A DNA stretch of 8,547 nucleotides from a bacterium. GTDB lineage: Bacteria > Zixibacteria > MSB-5A5 > GN15 > FEB-12. Below are positions 1 through 5,228 of this stretch, in pieces; position 1 is the first letter of the stretch; every line of letters begins with the position of its first letter. The notes under the pieces were generated by a model that worked only from the letters and a program-made list of their open reading frames with translations, ran no database searches and was not told the origin of the DNA. The translations under genes and the position numbers were made by a program. The DNA lies in assembly GCA_030612965.1 (NCBI GenBank), contig JAUWMW010000085.1, positions 1 through 8,547 on the forward strand, read 5' to 3'.

Positions 1-4
1 CCAG

Positions 5-66
5 GCGGATTGTGACCTGACACATAAGCTATCGTCGGACAAGGGCGGCAGGTCACACAAATCCGC
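5..66. repeat. Imperfect long inverted repeat
   Basis: The left arm (5-19, GCGGATTGTGACCTG) is matched by the reverse complement of the right arm (49-66), with a three-base insertion in the right arm. The core GTGACCTG / CAGGTCAC (12-19 and 49-56) is perfect. The loop is 29 bases. It could form a stem in RNA of either strand. No T-run follows it, so it is not a standard terminator. Confidence 0.55.
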
Positions 67-70
67 TCGC

Positions 71-86
71 GTCCGCCGCGGCGGAC
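71..86. repeat. Perfect 16-bp GC-rich palindrome
   Basis: GTCCGCCG is followed directly by CGGCGGAC, a perfect palindrome with no spacer. It lies a few bases after the imperfect inverted repeat at 5-66. A spacer-less GC palindrome makes a poor RNA hairpin, so a protein-binding site or part of a dispersed intergenic repeat are the likelier readings. Neither can be settled from one copy. Confidence 0.55.
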
Positions 87-191
87 AAGCCCCCCCGCAC
101 CTATCTATCTATGCGGAGTTTATCCACCAGCCCTGTCAACCGAGTGCAAAAGCAACTTACACCAGCCACAAAAACTGCCGCAGGGAGAGCC

Positions 192-217
192 GATATTGTG
201 AAACAGTTCACAATATC
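192..217. promoter_or_regulatory. Palindromic operator, Rex- or CRP/FNR-like
   Basis: GATATTGTGAA (192-202) and TTCACAATATC (207-217) are perfect inverted arms of 11 bp around the loop ACAG. The core TTGTGAA-N4-TTCACAA fits the published consensus of the redox repressor Rex (NADH/NAD+ sensor). The same bases also read TGTGA-N6-TCACA, the CRP/FNR-family consensus. The symmetry suggests a dimeric regulator; which one cannot be decided here. No well-placed promoter is obvious beside it: TTGACA on the minus strand near 135-140 lacks a good -10 at normal spacing. The likely target is a minus-strand gene left of the window. As RNA it would be an 11-bp hairpin without a T-run. Confidence 0.5.
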
Positions 218-301
218 AACCCCCGCGCGCACCCTCGAACAGCCTGCACATGGACCTGATCGTTCTCTCTTGGCAAAGCCTTGAGTCGCTTTGTGGGTGC
301 C

Positions 302-364
302 GTCAGGCGTCTTTGCCTGACCACATTCGGCCTGTAAAACAGCCGTCGGGCGGGGTCGCCCGAC
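302..364. repeat. Three consecutive hairpins
   Basis: Three dyads lie almost end to end. GTCAGGC/GCCTGAC occupies 302-308 and 315-321 (6-base loop). CGG-CTGT/ACAG-CCG occupies 328-345, with one bulged C and an AAA loop. GTCGGGCG/CGCCCGAC occupies 345-352 and 357-364 (4-base loop). None is followed by a T-run. Such packing is typical of dispersed palindromic intergenic elements or of a structured RNA; only one copy is visible in the window. Confidence 0.55.
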
Positions 365-430
365 ACCACCACCGAGATACCTAAACAGCAGGAGCGCAAT
401 GATGCGCAGGGCCATCAGATGAAACTGAGA

Positions 431-448
431 TTGTGAACCAATTCTGAA
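431..448. promoter_or_regulatory. Degenerate second copy of the Rex/CRP-like site
   Basis: TTGTGAA-CCAA-TTCTGAA has one perfect half-site (431-437) and one half-site with two mismatches from TTCACAA (442-448). It lies about 230 bases from the perfect palindrome at 192-217. It could be a weak second operator or chance. Confidence 0.2.
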
Positions 449-569
449 ACAGCAAAAGCCAAGACAGCCAGAACAGGCGACGCAGCGACAAGGGAGGTCG
501 GTTGGATTGGAAAAGTCCGAGGAGTGGAATCGGGAAGACGAAGCGTGGCCGGCGCCGCCTTTCTTACCC

Positions 570-3500
570 TCAATATCGACGGAATTCGGGCCTCGTTGGG
601 TGGGCCAGGGAGGCTGGGCAATCGGCGGGCGGGGAACCACCATTGAACATATAATCGACAAGGTGTACCATGTCGGAGATATCGATAACCTCACCAGCGT
701 CACCATCGACATTGCCCTCTTCCGGGCAAGGTGGGGGCGGTCCATCTTGGAAGAAGAATGCAACCATATAGACTAGATCGGATATGTCGATCACATCAGC
801 CAAGTCAAAATCGATATTGCCCCTGATCGGTGGCATGCAACAACCATCGTCACAGGCATCGCCAATGCTATCGCCGTCGCTGTCCTCCTGACCCGGATTG
901 AAAACAAGCGGGCAGTTATCGAGGTCACACGTGTTGGCGGGGAAGCCGGGATTGCCGAACCCGTCACCATCAGTATCGGTGCAGGTGTCGCAGGAGTCGC
1001 CGACCCCGTCCTCGTCAGCGTCTTCCTGCGCCGGGTTGTATATGGCAGGGCAGTTGTCACAGGAGTCGCCGAGCTGGTCGCTGTCAAAATCCTCCTGGTC
1101 GGGGTTGTAAACTGAGGGGCAATTGTCGAGATCGCATGTATTGACTGGGAACCCAGGGTCGCCGTAGCCATCGTTATCTAAATCGGTGCAGACATCGCAA
1201 CTGTCACCAATGCCGTCACCGTCTGAGTCGACCTGACAGGGATTGAAAACGTCCGGGCAGTTGTCCTCGGGGCATGTGTTGCTCGGGAAACCTGGATTTC
1301 CGAATCCATCACCGTCGGTATCGGTGCAGGTGTCGCATGGATCGCCGATGTCGTCGCCATCAGTGTCGAGTTGGCTGGGATTGTAGATGTCGAGGCAGTT
1401 GTCGCAGGAATCGCCGACCGAGTCGACATCGATGTCCTCCTGGTCCGGGTTGAACACGAAAGGACAGTTGTCATCAGGGCAGTGGTTTTCAGGGTGATCG
1501 GGGTCGCCGAAGCCGTCGCCATCGGAATCAATGCAGATGTACTCAATTCGGGCCAGCTTTGTAACGAAGGCATCAAAACCGCCCATCAGTGAATCCTGCA
1601 CCGGATCGAGAGTGGGGAAGTCGGCCGAGCCGGTGTACCCAACCACATAAGCATTCAGGCCGGTGTCGACCCGTATTCCATAGCCAAACTCATCGCCGCC
1701 AATACCACCCAGGAAAGTTGAATATACTAAGGAGTCGCCGTCATCACTGAGTGCTGTGATAAAGGCGTCGTATCCAGCGCCGAAAACTGGGTCGAAAGCT
1801 TCCACGGTCGGGAAATTGTGCGAATTTGTCGCTCCGGTTACGTAGGCCTCGCCGTTTTGATCGACGGCGATCCCAGAGCCGAATTCGACATTCCAGCCGC
1901 CGAGCATGGTACTATAAGCCAGTGAATCTCCAGACGGGCCAAGCTTGCTGATGAACACCATCAAGTAGCCCTGGAATACAGAATCATACGCATTAACGGT
2001 AGGGAAATCGCTGGAAAGCGTATATCCGGTGAGATAAGCGCTACCGAATACATCTACATCCAGGGCAAGCGCGAGATCATCGCCAGTGCCTCCTAGGAAG
2101 GTGCTGTAGACAAGGCTTGCGCCTGCAGTGTCGAACCTGGTGACGAAGGCATCACCATAGGTCGTCCCACCTGCATAAGTGGCATCGTAGGCAGCTTCGG
2201 TCGGGAAATCAGCGGATGCAGTATATCCGGTTACCACGGCCGCTGAATCAGGGCTGATAGCTACTGATGCTGCATAGTCGTTACTGCTGCCGCCAAGATA
2301 AGTGCTGACCTCAAGAGCGCCCTCGCGGCTAAGCCGAGCCATAAATGCATCCTGGTCGCCGCCGAGACTGTTGTCGTAGGGCGTTGCCGACAAGGTGAAA
2401 TCCGAGGACGCTGTGTTCCCGACCAGGTAAGCTCTGCCGGCATCATCAACTGCCAGGCCGGCACCAGCGTCATCGTCGCTACCGCCGAGGTAAGTCGAGA
2501 AAAGCAACGAATCGCCGGCTGGAGACAGCCTGAGGGCGAAGGCGTCCCGACCGCCTGAGTTGGACGATTGAACCGCCTCGATCACCGGAAAATCTCCGGA
2601 AGTTGTTACGCCCGTAAGGTAGGCAGAACCGTCATCGTACACCGAGATTCCGACGCCGCGGTCATCGCCTTCGGCCCCTCCGAGGTATGTGCTGTATATT
2701 AGTGAATCACCGGTGGGCGAAAGCTTGAGCACAAAAACATCATGGCAGGAAACGATGGTATCATTGTAAGTGCTGTCGAGCGCATCAGCCAGGGGGAAGT
2801 CGAGCGAGTTGGTATAGCCGGTGATGTACGTGCAGCCCGCCGAGTCAATTGCCACACCACGTCCATAATCATTGCCGCCGCCGCCGACAAAACCGCTAAA
2901 AGATAAAACGGGATCGATCACCAGTGGTAGCGAAGAGTCATAATCGGGTCCCAGGTCAAAGCCGAAGCTATTATCCCCATACAGGAGATAGTCCGCAGTC
3001 ACACTGATCTGAGTCTCACTGTCGAGTTGGTAGGTCACTGGTCGCGTCTCGATCATCCGGCCGAAGGCGGTACTGACCACCAAATCACCGGAGGCATTGA
3101 TGGCAAGTGAATCAGTGCCATGGTACTGGAGCCTGATCTGGCTGGGGTCGGCAAATGGCGATACTACAAAATCGTATTCGAGGTGAGCATAGATGCCCTT
3201 GAACTTCAGGTCGATCCCAGGGTATATCTGCCGGTACGAGACCTCGCGGTAGTTGGGTACCTGGAGCCGCCAATTGTCGGGGTTGTCGCCGAAGAAATAG
3301 TTGGAGTACGATCCAAGAGCCACTTGGCCGCTGACCGCGGCTTCGCTCTGAGCGCCCAGCATGGATAACCTGACTATGTGGCCGGCCAGACTGTCCGGCT
3401 TGTCGGAGATGCGGTAGCCGTAGGCTACCAAAGGATCTTCGTTAGTAGTGGTGTCAAGGAGCCGGGTGAAATGAAAAAACAGGCTGTTCTGTGTAAACCA

Positions 3501-3713
3501 AACGGTTGCACCACCGGCATCGGCTCGGAAAAGAACAGCATCATGAAACTGACCCGCATTGGCCGTGAACATCAAACCGCAGTCGGTCAGATTCCGAAAG
3601 ACTAAATCATCGGGCTTGGGTCGATCCATCGCATGAGGGCGTTGACGGATCAATCCTCCCAAGACGGCCAACAGGGTCAGCCCGGCGATCGTGAAGATAG
3701 TTGCTCGCTTCAA
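570..3713 (-). CDS. Secreted SBBP beta-propeller protein with TSP3 calcium repeats and dockerin pair
   Basis: A secreted, non-enzymatic, multi-domain protein of about 1047 residues. Residues 1-28 form a signal peptide (MKR, then a hydrophobic stretch, then RPHA). Residues 42-267 resemble the domain that usually precedes SBBP repeats (NAGQFHDAVLFRADAGG). Residues 270-722 hold seven SBBP repeats, each with STYLGG, a VD..G.AYvTGyT.S.dFPT core and a GG.DAF element. Residues 727-956 hold ten 23-residue thrombospondin type 3-like calcium repeats (DSDGDGIGDSCD type). Residues 965-1032 hold two dockerin-like EF loops (IDISDLVYMVAFFF, IDISDMVHLVDYMF). It lacks a T9SS sorting domain. TTG at 3711-3713 is chosen because AGGA lies five bases upstream; TTG at 3735-3737 would add eight residues and has a poorer site. 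It has its own promoter. The role is probably adhesion or surface assembly (inference); the domain order is well supported. Confidence 0.9.
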   Translation of the reverse strand: MKRATIFTIAGLTLLAVLGGLIRQRPHAMDRPKPDDLVFRNLTDCGLMFTANAGQFHDAVLFRADAGGATVWFTQNSLFFHFTRLLDTTTNEDPLVAYGYRISDKPDSLAGHIVRLSMLGAQSEAAVSGQVALGSYSNYFFGDNPDNWRLQVPNYREVSYRQIYPGIDLKFKGIYAHLEYDFVVSPFADPSQIRLQYHGTDSLAINASGDLVVSTAFGRMIETRPVTYQLDSETQISVTADYLLYGDNSFGFDLGPDYDSSLPLVIDPVLSFSGFVGGGGNDYGRGVAIDSAGCTYITGYTNSLDFPLADALDSTYNDTIVSCHDVFVLKLSPTGDSLIYSTYLGGAEGDDRGVGISVYDDGSAYLTGVTTSGDFPVIEAVQSSNSGGRDAFALRLSPAGDSLLFSTYLGGSDDDAGAGLAVDDAGRAYLVGNTASSDFTLSATPYDNSLGGDQDAFMARLSREGALEVSTYLGGSSNDYAASVAISPDSAAVVTGYTASADFPTEAAYDATYAGGTTYGDAFVTRFDTAGASLVYSTFLGGTGDDLALALDVDVFGSAYLTGYTLSSDFPTVNAYDSVFQGYLMVFISKLGPSGDSLAYSTMLGGWNVEFGSGIAVDQNGEAYVTGATNSHNFPTVEAFDPVFGAGYDAFITALSDDGDSLVYSTFLGGIGGDEFGYGIRVDTGLNAYVVGYTGSADFPTLDPVQDSLMGGFDAFVTKLARIEYICIDSDGDGFGDPDHPENHCPDDNCPFVFNPDQEDIDVDSVGDSCDNCLDIYNPSQLDTDGDDIGDPCDTCTDTDGDGFGNPGFPSNTCPEDNCPDVFNPCQVDSDGDGIGDSCDVCTDLDNDGYGDPGFPVNTCDLDNCPSVYNPDQEDFDSDQLGDSCDNCPAIYNPAQEDADEDGVGDSCDTCTDTDGDGFGNPGFPANTCDLDNCPLVFNPGQEDSDGDSIGDACDDGCCMPPIRGNIDFDLADVIDISDLVYMVAFFFQDGPPPPCPEEGNVDGDAGEVIDISDMVHLVDYMFNGGSPPADCPASLAHPTRPEFRRY
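846..1190 (-). repeat. TSP3 super-unit, second copy
   Basis: This is the second of two gap-free 115-residue (345-base) units. It holds five 23-residue TSP3-like repeats in the order long-loop, classic, classic, long-loop, classic. Long-loop repeats carry DPGFPVNTC or NPGFPANTC before DNCP; classic ones read NCPxxYNPxQEDxDxDxxGDSCD. The Asp-rich loops are expected to bind Ca2+. Confidence 0.75.
1191..1535 (-). repeat. TSP3 super-unit, first copy
   Basis: This 115-residue unit has the same repeat order as 846-1190 and matches it at about 80 of 115 residues by my hand alignment, without gaps. It has one odd cysteine (NPCQVD, about residue 826) where the partner copy has Gly, and its first long loop is divergent (DPDHPENHC). 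Confidence 0.75.
1554..2894 (-). repeat. Seven SBBP repeats (beta-propeller)
   Basis: Seven copies of a 64-69-residue unit follow each other. Each begins with a beta-strand ending in LGG (the first copy has FVGGGG), then a VD-type strand, a YxTGxTxSxDFP element and a DAFVTKL strand, with GDSL near the end. Copy 3 has lost the FP of its DFP element (SSDFTLS) and copy 5 lacks the GG.DAF form (QGYLMVFISKL). Seven units match one closed seven-bladed propeller. Confidence 0.85.
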
Positions 3714-3718
3714 CAGGG

Positions 3719-3724
3719 TCCTCA
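3719..3724 (-). promoter_or_regulatory. Ribosome binding site deciding the TTG start
   Basis: TGAGGA on the minus strand lies five bases before TTG at 3711-3713, giving a compact signal peptide beginning MKR. A stronger-looking GAGGAG at 3754-3759 lies 16 bases from the alternative TTG at 3735-3737, which is too far for normal use. No ATG or GTG offers a better start: the first internal ATG falls after the hydrophobic segment. Confidence 0.45.
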
Positions 3725-3772
3725 GATGCAGTGTCAATAGACTCGAAGCAAAGCTCCTCGTTAGATATCCGT

Positions 3773-3801
3773 AAAATAGTTGGTCACATTCTGTTTGTCA
3801 A
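3773..3801 (-). promoter_or_regulatory. Sigma70-type promoter of the SBBP/dockerin gene
   Basis: A perfect TTGACA (-35, 3796-3801) is followed after 17 bases by TATTTT (-10, 3773-3778; four of six consensus bases). Transcription would start near 3766, giving a leader of about 50 bases before the chosen start. It lies in the 180-base gap after the cohesin/dockerin gene, so the SBBP gene can be transcribed on its own. Confidence 0.55.
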
Positions 3802-3917
3802 TCGATAACGATCTATAGTACCGGTGCGTTCCGGCGTTGTCAGGTCGGATGCGATTCATTTCGTGTGTTCTCCAACTATGCCTTCAAAACAATTTCTTTC
3901 CCGGTAATTAAGGTCGG

Positions 3918-4856
3918 TCATTGCCCGCAAAGCGGCGGGGGACCTCCCGTAAACATATAGTCAGCTAACCAGACCAGATCCGAGATGTCGTTCCCACCAT
4001 CTCCGTTGCAATCAGCAGCCATGAGGACAGGAGGTTCCAGTCCATCCGCGAACATCCAGTCAACCAGACAGACCAAGTCTGAGATATCGATAGCACCCGT
4101 GGGATCGTTGTCGATATTGCCGCAGACATAACCGCCGGTTACGGTCAGCGATCCGTCGTTAATGAATACCCGCGATGTGTCGATGACGGCGAACTGGTGC
4201 CAGAAAATGTAGGTTGAGTCATGCGGCTCCCAGGAGTTCACCAACTCCCACTCAAGACAGGAATCTCCGACCCACTCCAAACAAGCATAGAAGGCGGTGT
4301 CCAACACGGAATCCAGCACGGTGCCGATCACCTGACCCGACGGATCGGAAAAAGCGAACTCGGATAGGTTGGACCGTGCGACCAGGATATCCACCGACCT
4401 ATTAGTAGTCGTATCCAGCACGGCGTCTACGTCCGCGATCAGTTTTATCAATGGCAATCCGTTTTGTTGAGGCGAAATACCGGGGGTTGTTGGCGGAGAT
4501 GGCCAGTTAGCGATGCCGACGATCTTGATATTGTACGGAGTCCCACCGATATGATTGACCTGAATCAACTCCCAACCTGAACAGAGGGTGCCTGACGTAT
4601 CGAAGCTGAGTTGAAATTCCAGGATGTCCGGGCGACTAAGTTGCAGCCAGATTGAAAACCCTGCCACCGTATCTTCGTAGTTATTCATATAGATGGAGAT
4701 CGGTACATCGGTGGCGCCGGACTCGGCGGTGGTGTCCATAACCCGAACTTCGAGGAGCGGCGACTGCGGCGTACCGAAAGCTGCATATGGCGCGAGAGTT
4801 ATCAGTATGATAGCGCAATAGATGAAACTACGGGCTGGGTTGGCGGTCCTGAGCAT
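3918..4856 (-). CDS. Secreted cohesin-like domain protein with C-terminal dockerin pair
   Basis: A secreted protein of 312 residues. Residues 1-28 are a signal peptide (hydrophobic FIYCAIILITLAPYAAFG). Residues 34-238 form a beta-rich domain whose start (VPISIYMNNYEDTVAGFSIWLQLS) has the look of a cohesin domain: a short strand, then a hydrophobic strand with GFSI before a predicted jelly-roll. Residues 245-310 carry two dockerin-like EF loops, NIDNDPTGAIDISDLVCLVDWMF and DCNGDGGNDISDLVWLADYMF, each followed by a Pro-rich turn and a Cys. It has no T9SS sorting domain. The ATG is supported by GGAG seven bases upstream. It lies between a T9SS substrate and an SBBP/dockerin protein, which suggests a role in surface assembly. 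The dockerin call is firm; the cohesin call is a resemblance and could be another Ig-like fold. Confidence 0.88.
   Translation of the reverse strand: MLRTANPARSFIYCAIILITLAPYAAFGTPQSPLLEVRVMDTTAESGATDVPISIYMNNYEDTVAGFSIWLQLSRPDILEFQLSFDTSGTLCSGWELIQVNHIGGTPYNIKIVGIANWPSPPTTPGISPQQNGLPLIKLIADVDAVLDTTTNRSVDILVARSNLSEFAFSDPSGQVIGTVLDSVLDTAFYACLEWVGDSCLEWELVNSWEPHDSTYIFWHQFAVIDTSRVFINDGSLTVTGGYVCGNIDNDPTGAIDISDLVCLVDWMFADGLEPPVLMAADCNGDGGNDISDLVWLADYMFTGGPPPLCGQ
3927..4127 (-). other. Dockerin type I-like domain
   Basis: Two EF-hand-like loops with Asp/Asn at calcium-ligand positions (D.DN..G..DISDL and DCNGDGGNDISDL) each lead into a helix ending in DWMF or DYMF. Cysteines lie before the first loop (residue 245) and after the second helix (residue 310). 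The same arrangement ends the gene at 570-3713 (618-842). Confidence 0.8.
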
Positions 4857-4863
4857 CTGGTCT

Positions 4864-4867
4864 CTCC
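4864..4867 (-). promoter_or_regulatory. Ribosome binding site of the cohesin/dockerin gene
   Basis: GGAG on the minus strand, seven bases before the ATG at 4854-4856, within TCCGGAGAGACCAG. This supports the chosen start. Confidence 0.65.
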
Positions 4868-4889
4868 GGACAGTTTCAGAGTTTCATTT

Positions 4890-4967
4890 GGTCGATCTTC
4901 CGGCAATGCGCCGAGCCGTCGACCCCAATATGTAATTGTCTCTGCCGCAACTGGTTGTATGTGCGGC
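4890..4967 (-). other. Structured 5' leader of the cohesin/dockerin gene
   Basis: Between the predicted transcription start (near 4991) and the ATG lie two possible stems. GCCGCA-N12-TGCGGC spans 4944-4967. GGTCGA...TCGACC spans 4890-4924 and encloses a smaller CGGC-GCATT-GCCG stem. A tiny frame ATG AAA CTC TGA (4876-4887) lies just after the second stem. I recognise no known riboswitch. The stems are short and may not be functional. Confidence 0.3.
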
Positions 4968-4997
4968 CCCTTCCCGCGTACTAGGACACTTAGCCAT

Positions 4998-5026
4998 ATG
5001 ATATAGAATCGACGGCGATTTGTCAA
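4998..5026 (-). promoter_or_regulatory. Sigma70-type promoter of the cohesin/dockerin gene
   Basis: TTGACA (-35, 5021-5026, perfect) is followed after 17 bases by TATCAT (-10, 4998-5003; five of six). Transcription would start near 4991, leaving a leader of about 135 bases. This is the best promoter in the window. The rest of the gap up to the upstream hairpin (5027-5185) shows nothing I can name. Confidence 0.65.
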
Positions 5027-5185
5027 GCTTGACCCTGCACTCCATATAGATTTGCAAAAGATGAAAACCTGTTGCATTGCATCCAGTACCAGGCAGAACA
5101 TCCCGGTCCCCTGGCCGATTGACTCGATCTACTGTGCCAACTCAACTTCGGCCGGCCACAAGTGGCATTCATTGGGGCGACGCAA

Positions 5186-5213
5186 GGCCGCCCCCGGTTT
5201 TCCGGGAGCGGCC
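5186..5213 (-). terminator. Strong hairpin after the T9SS substrate gene
   Basis: On the minus strand, a 12-bp stem (arms GGCCGCTCCCGG and CCGGGGGCGGCC) closes an AAAA loop, starting 15 bases after the TAA stop. The single non-Watson-Crick pair is G-U in minus-strand RNA but C-A in plus-strand RNA, which fits a role in the minus-strand transcript. No T-run follows, so it may act as a 3'-end stabiliser or an atypical terminator. Confidence 0.6.
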
Positions 5214-5228
5214 GATACTCACCTGCCA

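Larger units (their letters stand above)
1..569. other. Non-coding stretch rich in inverted repeats
   Basis: No convincing gene is seen in this 569-base stretch, which lies downstream of the minus-strand SBBP/dockerin gene. Long open frames cross it (for example minus-strand 101-763), but their translations are low-complexity, rich in Pro/Arg/Cys, match no family I know, and run into the end of the real gene in another frame. What it does hold is a series of dyads: an imperfect long one at 5-66, a perfect 16-bp palindrome at 71-86, an 11-bp-arm palindrome at 192-217, and three consecutive hairpins at 302-364. A short (CTAT)3 run sits at 101-112. The stretch is also the upstream region of whatever minus-strand gene may lie left of the window. 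I see no clear intrinsic terminator for the gene ending at 570. Confidence 0.7.

Noticed and set aside
120..145. Minus-strand promoter with TTGACA near 135-140
   Set aside because: The only A/T-rich -10 candidates lie at poor spacing (CATAGA after 20 bases), so it is not called.
101..763. Minus-strand open frame of 220 codons
   Set aside because: It overlaps the 3' end of the SBBP/dockerin gene in another frame, has low-complexity Pro/Arg/Cys-rich content, no family motif, and crosses several hairpins. Judged non-coding.
507..776. Plus-strand open frame of 89 codons
   Set aside because: Largely antisense to the dockerin coding region, with no recognisable motif and no good ribosome binding site seen.
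846..1535. Regularly spaced repeats resembling a CRISPR array
   Set aside because: The repeats are coding, have a 69-base period with no unique spacers, and translate to TSP3 calcium repeats.
791..1576. Minus-strand frames rich in Thr/Ala/Ser (791-1171 and 1178-1576)
   Set aside because: Out-of-frame readings of the TSP3 repeats. Their repetitiveness comes from the real gene's Asp-rich codons.
3754..3760. CGAGGAG as ribosome binding site of the SBBP gene
   Set aside because: It is 16 bases from the nearest usable in-frame start (TTG at 3735-3737); the AGGA five bases before the TTG at 3711-3713 fits better. The longer start cannot be excluded.
3738..3917. Intrinsic terminator after the cohesin/dockerin gene
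   Set aside because: No stable hairpin with a T-run was found on the minus strand in this gap; only short dyads such as ATCG-TTAT-CGAT.
4876..4887. Four-codon leader frame MKL-stop
   Set aside because: No convincing ribosome binding site and too short to distinguish from chance; mentioned only as part of the leader.
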